Part shown: positions 49,601 through 62,909 of the stretch, piece by piece | How positions within the stretch are numbered: position 1 is the first letter of the stretch | Layout of the letters: each line of letters opens with the position of its first letter | Source of the DNA: Euonymus europaeus | Lineage: Eukaryota > Streptophyta > Magnoliopsida > Celastrales > Celastraceae | Length of the DNA stretch: 64,000 nucleotides | Direction of reading: 5' to 3' | Assembly: GCA_963580455.1 (NCBI GenBank) | Contig: OY756972.1 | Coordinates: 12,105,001-12,169,000 of the forward strand | Notes under the pieces: generated by a model | Databases searched by the model: none | Told to the model about the DNA's origin: nothing | Seen by the model: the letters and a program-made list of their open reading frames with translations, nothing else | Translations under genes and position numbers: made by a program

Positions 49601-50882
49601 AACCGCTAAAAGCTTCTCCATTGAGAGAGTTGAGCAACTTCGGACCATCAAAGTTACTCTATGTATACTTTTTATTGTTCTTCTATGTAAAATTTTATTA
49701 ATACAACCTTCCAAGATTATTTCGATTCCAAAACACCAACTTTCTATGACAAATGGATAAAACCGTTAAAAGCTCCTCCATAGAGAGAGTTGAACAACTT
49801 CGGACCATCAAAGTTGCTCGGCGTACAATTTTTATTGTTCTTATATGTCAAATTTTACGAGTATAAGCTTCCTAGATTATTTCGATGCCAAAAGACAAAC
49901 TTTCTATGGCAAATTGACAAAACCGTTAAAAGCTCATCCATAGAGAGAGTTGAGCAACTTCGGACCATCAAAGTTACTCTATGTATACTTTTTATTGTTC
50001 TTCTATGTAAAATTTTATTAATACAACCTTCCAAGATTATTTCGATTCCAAAACACCAACTTTCTATGGCAAATTGACAAAACCGTTAAAAGCTCATCCA
50101 TAGAGAGAGTTGAACATCTTCGGACCATCAAAGATGCTCGGTGTACAATTTTTATTGTTCTTATATGTCAAATTTTAAGAGTATAAGCTTCCTAGATTAT
50201 TTTGATGCCAAAACACCAACTTTCTATGACAAATTGACAAAACCGTTAATAGCTCATCCATAGAGAGAGTTGAACATCTTCGGACCATCAAAGATGCTCG
50301 GTGTACAATTTTTATTGTTCTTATATGTCAAATTTTAAGAGTATAAGCTTCCTAGATTATTCCGATGCCAAAACACCAACTTTCTATGACAAATGGACAA
50401 AACCGTTAAAAGCTCCTCCATAGAGAGAGTTGAGCAACTTCGGACCATCAAAGTTGCTCGGTGTACAATTTTTATTGTTCTTATATGTCAAATTTTAAGA
50501 GTATAAGCTTCCTAGATTATTTCGATGCCAAAACACCAACTTTTATGACAAATGGACAAAACCGCTAAAAGCTCCTCCATTGACAGAGTTGAGCAACTTC
50601 GGACCATCAAATTTGCTCGGTGTACAATTTTTATTGTTCTTATATGTCAAATTTTAAGAGTATAAGCTTCCTAGATTTTTTCGATGCCAAAACACCAACT
50701 TTCTATGGCAAATGGAGAAAACCGTTAAAAGCTCCTCCATAGAGAGAGTTAGGCAACTTCGGACCATCAACGTTTCTCGATGTACACTTTTTATTGTTCT
50801 TATATGTCAAATTTTATGAGTATAACTTCATAGATTATTTCGATGCCCAAACACCAACTTTTATGACAAATGGACAAAACCG
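49300..50882 (+). repeat. Pair of diverged segments at offset 1277 (8-mer)
   Basis: 49300-49605 matches 50577-50882. Shared marks are CAAATTTGCTCGG, AGATTTTTTCG, GTTAGGCAAC, GTATAACTTCATAG and GATGCCCAAACACC. Between them lie monomers of the CTATGTATAC / TTCTATGTAAAATT type, a diverged form of class C, and the first CATCTT/AAGATG monomers. Confidence 0.72.
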
Positions 50883-53500
50883 TTAAAAGCTCTTCCATAG
50901 AGAGAGTTGAGCAACTTCGGACCATCAAAGTTCCTCTATGTACACTTTTTATTGTTTTTTTACGTAAAATTTTATTAATACAAGCTTCCAAGACTATTTC
51001 GATTCCAACACACCAACTTTCTATGACAAATGGATAAAACCGTTAAAAGCTCCTCCATAGAGAGAGTTGAGCAACTTCGGACCATCAAAGTTGCTCGGTG
51101 TACTATTTTTATTGTTCTTATATGTCAAATTTTAAGAGTATAAGCTTCCTAGATTATTTCGATGCCAAAAAACCAACTTTCTATGACAAATGGAGAAAAC
51201 CGTTAAAAGCTCCTCCATAGAGAGAGTTGAGCAACTTCGGACCATTGAAGTTGCTCGGTGTAGAATTTTTATTGTTCTTATATTTCAAATTTTAAGAGTA
51301 TAAGCTTCCTAGATTATTCCGATGCCAAAACACCAACTTTCTATGACAAATGGACAAAACCGTTAAAAGCTCCTCCATAGAGAGAGTTGAGCAACTTCGG
51401 ACCATCAAAGTTGCTCGGTGTACAATTTTTATTGTTCTTATATGTCAAATTTTAAGAGTATAAGCTTCCTAGATTATTTCGATGCCAAAACACCAACTTT
51501 TATGACAAATGGACAAAACCGCTAAAAGCTCCTACATTGAGAGAGTTGAGCAACTTCGGACCATCAAAGTTACTCTATGTATACTTTTTATTGTTCTTCT
51601 ATGTAAAATTTTATTAATACAACCTTCCAAGATTATTTCGATTCCAAAACACCAATTTTCTATGACAAATGGATAAAACCGTTAAAAGCTCCTCCATAGA
51701 GAGAGTTGAACAACTTCGGACCATCAAAGTTGCTCGGCGTACAATTTTTATTGTTCTTATATGTCAAATTTTACGAGTATAAGCTTCCTAGATTATTTCG
51801 ATGCCAAAAGACAAACTTTCTATGGCAAATTGACAAAACCGTTAAAAGCTCATCCATAGAGAGAGTTGAACATCTTCGGACCATCAAAGATGCTCGGTGT
51901 ACAATTTTTATTGTTCTTATATGTCAAATTTTAAGAGTATAAGCTTCCTAGATTATTTCGATGCCAAAACACCAACTTTTATGACAAATGGACAAAACCG
52001 CTAAAAGCTCCTACATTGAGAGAGTTGAGCAACTTCGGACCATCAAAGTTACTCTATGTATACTTTTTATTGTTCTTCTATGTAAAATTTTATTAATACA
52101 ACCTTCCAAGATTATTTCGATTCCAAAACACCAACTTTCTATGACAAATGGATAAAACCGTTAAAAGCTCCTCCATAGAGAGAGTTGAACAACTTCGGAC
52201 CATCAAAGTTGCTCGGCGTACAATTTTTATTGTTCTTATATGTCAAATTTTACGAGTATAAGCTTCCTAGATTATTTCGATGCCAAAAGACAAACTTTCT
52301 ATGGCAAATTGACAAAACCGTTAAAAGCTCATCCATAGAGAGAGTTGAACATCTTCGGACCATCAAAGATGCTCGGTGTACAATTTTTATTGTTCTTATA
52401 TGTCAAATTTTAAGAGTATAAGCTTCCTAGATTATTTTGATGCCAAAACACCAACTTTCTATGACAAATTGACAAAACCGTTAAAAGCTCATCCATAGAG
52501 AGAGTTGAACATCTTCGGACCATCAAAGATGCTCGGTGTACAATTTTTATTGTTCTTATATGTCAAATTTTAAGAGTATAAGCTTCCTAGATTATTTCGA
52601 TGTCAAAACACCAACTTTCTATGACAAATGGACAAAACCGTTAAAAGCACCTCCAAAGAGAGAGTCGAGCAACTTCGGAACATCAAAGTTGCTCGGCGTA
52701 CAATTTTTATTGTTCTTATATTTCAAATTTTACGAGTATAAGCATCATAGATTATTTCGATGCCAAAACGCCAACTTTCTATGAAAAATGGACAAAATCG
52801 TTAAAAGCTCCTCCATAGAAAGAGTTGAGGAACTTCGGACCATCAAAGTTGCTCGGCGTACAATTTTTATTGTTCTTATATGTCAAATTTTACGAGTATA
52901 AGCTTCCTAGATTATTTCGATGCCAAAAGACAAACTTTCTATGGCAAATTGACAAAACCGTTAAAAGCTCATCCATAGAGAGAGTTGAACATCTTCGGAC
53001 CATCAAAGATGCTCGGTGTACAATTTTTATTGTTCTTATATGTCAAATTTTAAGAGTATAAGCTTCCTAGATTATTTCGATGCCAAAACACCAACTTTCT
53101 ATGACAAATGGACAAAACCGTTAAAAGCACCTCCAAAGAGAGATTCGAGCAACTTCGAAACATCAAAGTTGCTCGGCGTACAATTTTTATTGTTCTTATA
53201 TTTCAAATTTTACGAGTATAAGCATCATAGATTATTTCGATGCCAAAACGCCAACTTTCTATGAAAAATGGATAAAATCGTTAAAAGCTCCTCCATAGAA
53301 AGAGCTGAGCAACTTCGGACCATCAAAGTTGCTCGGCGTACAATTTTTATTGTTCTTATATGTCAAATTATACGAGTATAAGCTTCCTAGATTATTTCGG
53401 TTCCAAAACACCAACTTTCTATGGCAAATGGACAAAACCGTTAAAAGCTCATCCATAGAGAGAGTTGAACAACTTCGGACCATCAAAGTTGCTCGGTGTA
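49600..53500 (+). repeat. Diverged sub-array with a variant class C and altered-dyad monomers
   Basis: Monomers here carry forms not seen left of 49 kb: GTTACTCTATGTATAC, TTCTATGTAAAATT with ACAACCTTCC, AAAAGACAAACTTTC, GGCAAATTGAC, CCGCTAAAAGC, CTCCTACATTGAG, and GAACATCTTCGG paired with AAGATGCTCGG. Two trimers are locally duplicated: 51411-51889 to 51890-52368 (offset 479), and 52536-52784 to 53016-53264 (offset 480). Part of this returns at 56150-57100. Confidence 0.75.
50115..50136. other. Dyad with both arms changed (CATCTT ... AAGATG), first of eight
   Basis: The usual inner arms CAACTT and AAGTTG are replaced by CATCTT (50115-50120) and AAGATG (50131-50136), which are again exact reverse complements across the same 10-nt spacer. 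Further copies: 50275-50296, 51871-51892, 52350-52371, 52510-52531, 52990-53011, 56827-56848 and 56987-57008. I did not find either change alone in the window. Confidence 0.85.
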
Positions 53501-56500
53501 CAATTTTTATTGTTCTTATATGTCAAATTTTAAGAGTATAAGCTTCCTGGATTATTTTGATGTCAAAACACCAACTTTCTATGACAAATGGAGAAAACCG
53601 TTAAAAGCTCCTCCATAGAGAGAGTTAAGCAACTTCGGACCATCAACGTTTCTCGATGTACACTTTTTATTGTTCTTATATGTCAAATTTTATGAGTATA
53701 AGCTTCATAGATTATTTCGATGCCAAAACAACAACTTTCAATGACAAATGGACAAAACCGTTAAAAGCTCCTCCATAGAGAGAGTTGAGCTATTTCGGAC
53801 CATCAAAGTTCCTCTATGTACACTTTTTATTGTTCTTCTACGTAAAATTTTATTAATACAAGCTTCCAAGATTATTTCGATTCCAACACACCATCTTTCT
53901 ATGACATATGGATAAAACCGTTAAAAGCTCATCCATAGAGAGAGTTGAGCAACATCGGACCATCAAAGTTGCTCGGTGTACAATTTTTATTGTTCTTATA
54001 TGTCAAATTTTACGGGTATGAGCTTCCTAGATTATTTCGATGCCAAAACACCAACTTTCTATGACAAATGGAGAAAACGGTTAAAAGCTCCTCCATAGAG
54101 AGAGTTAAGCAACTTCGGACCATCAACGTTTATCGATGTACACTTTTTATTGTTCTTATATGTCAAATTTTATGAGTATAAGCTTCCTAGATTATTTCGA
54201 TGCCAAAACACCAACTTTCTATGACAAATGGAGAAAACCGTTAAAAGCTCCTCCATAGAGAGACTTAAGCAACTTCGGACCATCAACGTTTCTCGATGTA
54301 CACTTTTTATTGTTCTTATATGTCAAATTTTATGAGTATAACTTCATAGATTATTTCGATGCCAAAACAACAACTTTCAATGACAAATGGACAAAACCGT
54401 TAAAAGCTCCTCCATAGAGAGAGTTGAGCTATTTCGGACCATCAAAGTTCCTCTATGTACACTTTTTATTGTTCTTCTACGTAAAATTTTATTAATACAA
54501 GCTTCCAAGATTATTTCAATTCCAACACACCATCTTTCTATGACATATGGATAAAACCGTTAAAAGCTCATCCATAGAGAGAGTTGAGCAACATCGGACC
54601 ATCAAAGTTGCTCGGTGTACAATTTTTATTGTTCTTATATGTCAAATTTTACGAGTATGAGCTTCCTAGATTATTTCGATGCCAAAACACCAAATTTCTA
54701 TGACAAATGGACAAAACCGTTAAAAGCTCCTCCATAGAGAGAGTTGAGCAACTTCGGACCATCAAAGGTGCTCGGTGTACAAATTTTATTGTTCTTATAT
54801 GTCAAATTTTACGAGTATAAGCTTCCTAGATTATTTCGATGCCAAAACACAAACTTTCTATGACAAATGGACAAAACCGTTAAAAGCTCCTCCATAGAGA
54901 GAGTTAAGCAACTTCGGACCATCAACGTTTATCGATGTACACTTTTTATTGTTCTTATATGTCAAATTTTATGAGTATAAGCTTCCTAGATTATTTCGAT
55001 TCCAAAACACCAACTTTCTATGACAAATGGAGAAAACCGTTAAAAGCTCCTCCATAGAGAGACTTAAGCAACTTCGGACCATCAACGTTTCTCGGTGTAC
55101 AAATTTTATTGTTCTTATATGTCAAATTTTACGAGTATAAGCTTCCTAGATTATTTCGATGCCAAAACACAAACTTTCTATGACAAATGGACAAAACCGT
55201 TAAAAGCTCCTCCATAGAGAGAGTTAAGCAACTTCGGACCATCAACGTTTATCGATGTACACTTTTTATTGTTCTTATATGTCAAATTTTATAAGTATAA
55301 GCTTCATAGATTATTTCGATGCCAAAACATCAACTTTTATGACAAATGGACAAAACCGTTAAAAGCTCCTCCATAGAGAGAGTTGAGCAACTTCGGACCA
55401 TCAAAGGTGCTCGGTGTACAAATTTTATTGTTCTTATATGTCAAATTTTACGAGTATAAGCTTCCTAGATTATTTCGATGCCAAAACACAAACTTTCTAT
55501 GACAAATGGACAAAACCGTTAAAAGCTCCTCCATAGAGAGAGTTAAGCAACTTCGGACCATCTACGTTTCTCGATGTACACTTTTTATTGTTCTTATATG
55601 TCAAATTTTATGAGTATAAGCTTCCTAGATTATTTCGATGCCAAAACACCAACTTTCTATGACAAATGGACAAAACCGTTAAAAGCTCCTCCAAAGAGAG
55701 AGTTGGAGCAACTTCGGACCATCAAAGTTGCTCGGCGTACAATTTTTATTGTTCTTATATGTCAAATTTTAAGAGTATAAGCTTCCTAGATTATTTCGAT
55801 GCCAAAACGCCAACTTTTATGATAAATGGACAAAACCGTTAAAAGCTCATCCATAAAGAGAGTTGAGCAACATCGGACCATCAAAGTTGCTCGATGTACA
55901 CTTTTTATTGTTCTTATATGTCAAATTTTATGAGTATAAGCTTCCTAGATTATTTCGATGCCAAAACACCAACTTTCTATGAAAAATGGACAAAACCGTT
56001 AAAAGCTCCTCCAAAGAGAGAGTTGAGCAACTTAGGACCATCAAAGTTGCTCGGCGTACAATTTTTATTGTTCTTATATTTCAAATTTTACGAGTATAAG
56101 CTTCATAGATTATTTCGATGCCAAAACACCAACTTTCTATGAAAAATGGACAAAACCGTTAAAAGCTCCTCCATAGAGAGAGTTGAGCAACTTCGGACCA
56201 TTGAAGTTGCTCGGTGTAGAATTTTTATTGTTCTTATATTTCAAATTTTAAGAGTATAAGCTTCCTAGATTATTCCGATGCCAAAACACCAACTTTCTAT
56301 GACAAATGGACAAAACCGTTAAAAGCTCCTCCATAGAGAGAGTTGAGCAACTTCGGACCATCAAAGTTGCTCGGTGTACAATTTTTATTGTTCTTATATG
56401 TCAAATTTTAAGAGTATAAGCTTCCTAGATTATTTCGATGCCAAAACACCAACTTTTATGACAAATGGACAAAACCGCTAAAAGCTCCTACATTGAGAGA

Positions 56501-59500
56501 GTTGAGCAACTTCGGACCATCAAAGTTACTCTATGTATACTTTTTATTGTTCTTCTATGTAAAATTTTATTAATACAACCTTCCAAGATTATTTCGATTC
56601 CAAAACACCAACTTTCTATGACAAATGGATAAAACCGTTAAAAGCTCCTCCATAGAGAGAGTTGAACAACTTCGGACCATCAAAGTTGCTCGGCGTACAA
56701 TTTTTATTGTTCTTATATGTCAAATTTTACGAGTATAAGCTTCCTAGATTATTTCGATGCCAAAAGACAAACTTTCTATGGCAAATTGACAAAACCGTTA
56801 AAAGCTCATCCATAGAGAGAGTTGAACATCTTCGGACCATCAAAGATGCTCGGTGTACAATTTTTATTGTTCTTATATGTCAAATTTTAAGAGTATAAGC
56901 TTCCTAGATTATTTTGATGCCAAAACACCAACTTTCTATGACAAATTGACAAAACCGTTAAAAGCTCATCCATAGAGAGAGTTGAACATCTTCGGACCAT
57001 CAAAGATGCTCGGTGTACAATTTTTATTGTTCTTATATGTCAAATTTTAAGAGTATAAGCTTCCTAGATTATTTCGATGTCAAAACACCAACTTTCTATG
57101 ACAAATGGACAAAACCGTTAAAAGCACCTCCAAAGAGAGAGTCGAGCAACTTCGGAACATCAAAGTTGCTCGGCGTACAATTTTTATTGTTCTTATATTT
57201 CAAATTTTACGAGTATAAGCATCATAGATTATTTCGATGCCAAAACGCCAACTTTCTATGAAAAATGGATAAAATCGTTAAAAGCTCCTCCATAGAAAGA
57301 GCTGAGCAACTTCGGACCATCAAAGTTGCTCGGCGTACAATTTTTATTGTTCTTATATGTCAAATTATACGAGTATAAGCTTCCTAGATTATTTCGGTTC
57401 CAAAACACCAACTTTCTATGGCAAATGGACAAAACCGTTAAAAGCTCATCCATAGAGAGAGTTGAACAACTTCGGACCATCAAAGTTGCTCGGTGTACAA
57501 TTTTTATTGTTCTTATATGTCAAATTTTAAGAGTATAAGCTTCCTGGATTATTTCGATGTCAAAACACCAACTTTCTATGACAAATGGAGAAAACCGTTA
57601 AAAGCTCCTCCATAGAGAGAGTTAAGCAACTTCGGACCATCAACGTTTCTCGATGTACACTTTTTATTGTTCTTATATGTCAAATTTTATGAGTATAAGC
57701 TTCATAGATTATTTCGATGCCAAAACAACAACTTTCAATGACAAATGGACAAAACCGTTAAAAGCTCCTCCATAGAGAGAGTTGAGCTATTTCGGACCAT
57801 CAAAGTTCCTCTATGTACACTTTTTATTGTTCTTCTACGTAAAATTTTATTAATACAAGCTTCCAAGATTATTTCGATTCCAACACACCATCTTTCTATG
57901 ACATATGGATAAAACCGTTAAAAGCTCATCCATAGAGAGAGTTGAGCAACATCGGACCATCAAAGTTGCTCGGTGTACAATTTTTATTGTTCTTATATGT
58001 CAAATTTTACGGGTATGAGCTTCCTAGATTATTTCGATGCCAAAACACCAACTTTCTATGACAAATGGAGAAAACGGTTAAAAGCTCCTCCATAGAGAGA
58101 GTTAAGCAACTTCGGACCATCAACGTTTATCGATGTACACTTTTTATTGTTCTTATATGTCAAATTTTATGAGTATAAGCTTCCTAGATTATTTCGATGC
58201 CAAAACACCAACTTTCTATGACAAATGGAGAAAACCGTTAAAAGCTCCTCCATAGAGAGACTTAAGCAACTTCGGACCATCAACGTTTCTCGATGTACAC
58301 TTTTTATTGTTCTTATATGTCAAATTTTATGAGTATAACTTCATAGATTATTTCGATGCCAAAACAACAACTTTCAATGACAAATGGACAAAACCGTTAA
58401 AAGCTCCTCCATAGAGAGAGTTGAGCTATTTCGGACCATCAAAGTTCCTCTATGTACACTTTTTATTGTTCTTCTACGTAAAATTTTATTAATACAAGCT
58501 TCCAAGATTATTTCAATTCCAACACACCATCTTTCTATGACATATGGATAAAACCGTTAAAAGCTCATCCATAGAGAGAGTTGAGCAACATCGGACCATC
58601 AAAGTTGCTCGGTGTACAATTTTTATTGTTCTTATATGTCAAATTTTACGAGTATGAGCTTCCTAGATTATTTCGATGCCAAAACACCAACTTTCTATGA
58701 CAAATGGACAAAACCGTTAAAAGCTCCTCCATAGAGAGAGTTGAGCAACTTCGGACCATCAAAGGTGCTCGGTGTACAAATTTTATTGTTCTTATATGTC
58801 AAATTTTACGAGTATAAGCTTCCTAGATTATTTCGATGCCAAAACACAAACTTTCTATGACAAATGGACAAAACCGTTAAAAGCTCCTCCATAGAGAGAG
58901 TTAAGCAACTTCGGACCATCAACGTTTATCGATGTACACTTTTTATTGTTCTTATATGTCAAATTTTATGAGTATAAGCTTCCTAGATTATTTCGATTCC
59001 AAAACACCAACTTTCTATGACAAATGGAGAAAACCGTTAAAAGCTCCTCCATAGAGAGACTTAAGCAACTTCGGACCATCAACGTTTCTCGGTGTACAAA
59101 TTTTATTGTTCTTATATGTCAAATTTTACGAGTATAAGCTTCCTAGATTATTTCGATGCCAAAACACAAACTTTCTATGACAAATGGACAAAACCGTTAA
59201 AAGCTCCTCCATAGAGAGAGTTAAGCAACTTCGGACCATCAACGTTTATCGATGTACACTTTTTATTGTTCTTATATGTCAAATTTTATAAGTATAAGCT
59301 TCATAGATTATTTCGATGCCAAAACATCAACTTTTATGACAAATGGACAAAACCGTTAAAAGCTCCTCCATAGAGAGAGTTGAGCAACTTCGGACCATCA
59401 AAGGTGCTCGGTGTACAAATTTTATTGTTCTTATATGTCAAATTTTACGAGTATAAGCTTCCTAGATTATTTCGATGCCAAAACACAAACTTTCTATGAC

Positions 59501-60150
59501 AAATGGACAAAACCGTTAAAAGCTCCTCCATAGAGAGAGTTAAGCAACTTCGGACCATCTACGTTTCTCGATGTACACTTTTTATTGTTCTTATATGTCA
59601 AATTTTATGAGTATAAGCTTCCTAGATTATTTCGATGCCAAAACACCAACTTTCTATGACAAATGGACAAAACCGTTAAAAGCTCCTCCAAAGAGAGAGT
59701 TGGAGCAACTTCGGACCATCAAAGTTGCTCGGCGTACAATTTTTATTGTTCTTATATGTCAAATTTTAAGAGTATAAGCTTCCTAGATTATTTCGATGCC
59801 AAAACGCCAACTTTTATGATAAATGGACAAAACCGTTAAAAGCTCATCCATAAAGAGAGTTGAGCAACATCGGACCATCAAAGTTGCTCGATGTACACTT
59901 TTTATTGTTCTTATATGTCAAATTTTATGAGTATAAGCTTCCTAGATTATTTCGATGCCAAAACACCAACTTTCTATGAAAAATGGACAAAACCGTTAAA
60001 AGCTCCTCCAAAGAGAGAGTTGAGCAACTTCGGACCATCAAAGTTGCTCGGCGTACAATTTTTATTGTTCTTATATTTCAAATTTTACGAGTATAAGCTT
60101 CATAGATTATTTCGATGCCAAAACACCAACTTTCTATGAAAAATGGACAA
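51198..60150 (+). repeat. Long tandem duplication, 4956 and 3997 bp (31-mer and 25-mer)
   Basis: Copy 1 is about 51198-56153 and copy 2 is 56154-60150. The offset falls from 4956 to 4477 to 3997 because copy 1 holds two extra trimers (about 51890-52368 and 52790-53270). Shared marks are ACCATTGAAGTTG (51241, 56197), GAGTCGAGC, GTATAAGCATC, AGAGCTGAGC, ACAACAACTTTCAATG, GAGCTATTTCGG, ACACACCATC, GAGACTTAAGC and GAGTTGGAGC. Few other differences are visible. Confidence 0.87.
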
Positions 60151-61900
60151 AATCGTTAAAAGCTCCTCCATAGAAAGAGTTGAGCAACTTCGGACCATCA
60201 AAGTTGCTCGGCGTACAATTTTTATTGTTCTTATATGTCAAATTTTAAGAGTATAAGCTTCCTAGATTATTTCGATGCCAAAACACCAACTTTTAAGACA
60301 AATGGACAAAACCGTTGAAAGCTCATCCATAGAGAGAGTTGAGCAACATCGGATCATCAAAGTTTCTCAGTGTACAATTTTTATTGTTCTTATATGTCAA
60401 CTTTTACGCGTATAAACTTCATGGATTATTTCGATGCCAAAACACCAACTTTCTATGACAAATAGACAAAACCGTTAAAAGCACCTCCATAGAGAGAGTT
60501 GAGCAACTTCGGACCATCAACGTTTCTCGATGTACACTTTTTATTGTTCTTCTACGTAAAATTTTATTAATACAAGCTTCCAAGATTATTTCGATTCCAA
60601 CACACCAACTTTCTATGACAAATGGTGAAAACGGTTAAAAGCTCCTCCATAGAGAGAGTTAAGCAACTTTGGACCTTCAACGTTTATCGATGTACACTTG
60701 TTATTGTTCTTATATGTCAAATTTTATGAGTATAAGCTTCCTAGATTATTTCGATGCCAAAACACCAACTTTCTATGACAAATGGAGAAAACCGTTAAAA
60801 GCTCCTCCATAGAGAGACTTAAGCAACTTCGGACCATCCACGTTTCTCGATGTACACTTTTTATTGTTCTTATATGTCAAATTTTATAAGTATAAGCTTC
60901 ATAGATTATTTCGATGCCAAAACACCAACTTTTATGACAAATGGACAAAACCGTTAAAAGCTCCTCCATAGAGAGAGTTGAGCAACTTCAGACCATCAAA
61001 GGTGCTCGGTGTAGAAATTTTATTGTTCTTATATGTCAAATTTTACGAGTATAAGCTTCCTAGATTATTTCGATGCCAAAACACAAACTTTCTATGACAA
61101 ATGGAGAAAACCGTTAAAAGCTCCTCCATAGAGAGAGTTAAGCAACTTCGGACCATCTACGTTTCTCGATGTACACTTTTTATTGTTCTTATATGTCAAA
61201 TTTTATGAGTATAAGCTTCCTAGATTATTTCGATGCCAAAACACCAACTTTCTATGACAAATGGACAAAACCGTTAAAAGCTCCTCCAAAGAGAGAGTTG
61301 GAGCAACTTCGGACCATCAAAGTTGCTCGGCGTACAATTTTTATTGTTCTTATATGTCAAATTTTAAGAGTATAAGCTTCCTAGAATATTTCGATGCCAA
61401 AACGCGAACTTTTATGATAAATGGACCAAACCGTTAAAAGCTCATCCATAAAGAGAGTTGAGCAACATCGGACCATCAAAGTTGCTCGATGTACACTTTT
61501 TATTGTTCTTATATGTCAAATTTTATGAGTATAAGCTTCCTAGATTATTTCGATGCCAAAACACCAACTTTCTATGACAAATGGACAAAACCGTTAAAAG
61601 CTCCTCCAAAGAGAGAGTTGAGCAACATCGGACCATCAAAGTTTCTCGGTGTACAATTTTTATTGTTCTTATATGTCAACTTTTACGCGTATAAACTTCA
61701 TGGATTATTTCGATGCCAAAACACCAACTTTCTATGACAAATGGACAAAACCGTTAAAAGCACCTCCATAGAGAGAGTTGAGCAACTTCGGACCATCAAC
61801 GTTTCTCGATGTACACTTTTTATTGTTCTTCTACGTAAAATTTTATTAATACAAGCTTCCAAGATTATTTCGATTCCAACACACCAACTTTGTATGACAT
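60151..61900 (+). repeat. Partial third copy and an 8-mer offset pair
   Basis: About 60690-61620 resembles 58930-60020 (offset 1759, then 1598), sharing GAGACTTAAGC, GAGTTGGAGC and AAAACGC. In addition 60345-60620 matches about 61624-61900 (offset ~1279), sharing AAAGTTTCTC and GTCAACTTTTACGCGTATAA. Private changes include AAATAGAC (60471), AAATGGTGAAAACGG (60621) and AGAATATTTCG (61384). Confidence 0.72.
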
Positions 61901-62429
61901 ATGGATAAAACCGTTAAAAGCTCATCCATAGAGAGAGTTGAGCAACATCGGACCATCAAAGTTGGTCGGTGTACAATTTTTATTGTTCTTATATGTCAAA
62001 TTTTACGAGTATAAGCTTCCTAGATTATTTCGATGCCAAAACACTAACTTTCTATGACAAATGGAGAAAACCGTTAAAAGCTCCTCCATAGAGAGAGTTA
62101 AGCAACTTCGGACCATCAACGTTTCTCGATGTACACTTTTTATTGTTCTTATATGTCAAATTTTATGAGTATAAGCTTGCTAGATTATTACGATGCCAAA
62201 ACACCAACTTTCTATGACAAATGGACAAAACCGTTAAAAGCTCCTCCAAAGAGAGAGTTGAGCAACTTCGGACCATCAAAGTTGCTCGGCGTACAATTTT
62301 TATTGTTCTTATATTTCAAATTTTACGAGTATAAGCTTCATAGATTATTTCGATGCCAAAACACCAACTTTCTATGAAAAATGGACAAAATCGTTAAAAG
62401 CTCCTTCATAGAAAGAGTTGAGCAACTTC

Positions 62430-62909
62430 GGACCATCAAAGTTGCTCGGCGTACAATTTTTATTGTTCTTATATGTCAAATTATACGAGTATAAGCTTCC
62501 TAGATTATTTCGGTTCCAAAACACCAACTTTCTATGGCAAATGGACAAAATCGTTAAAAGCTCATCCATAGAGAGAGTTGAACAACTTCGGACCATCAAA
62601 GTTGCTCGGCGTAAAATTTTTATTGTTCTTATATGTCAAATTATACGAGTATAAGCTTCCTAGATTATTTCGGTTCCAAAACACCAACTTTCTATGGCAA
62701 ATGGACAAAATCGTTAAAAGCTCATCCATAGAGAGAGTTGAACAACATCGGACCATCAAAGTTGCTCGGCGTACAATTTTTATTGTTCTTATATGTCAAA
62801 TTATACGAGTATAAGCTTCCTAGATTATTTCGGTTCCAAAACACCAACTTTCTATGGCAAATGGACAAAATCGTTAAAAGCTCATCCATAGAGAGAGTTG
62901 AACAACTTC
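62430..62909 (+). repeat. Class E monomer amplified three times in a row (160-bp period)
   Basis: 62430-62589, 62590-62749 and 62750-62909 are the same class E-type monomer (CAAATTATACGAG, TTTCGGTTCC, TATGGCAAATGG, AAAATCGTT). I noticed two differences: GTAAAATTTT near 62612 and GAACAACATCGG near 62740. Elsewhere class E occurs singly within longer units, so this is a local, recent homogenisation. Confidence 0.9.
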
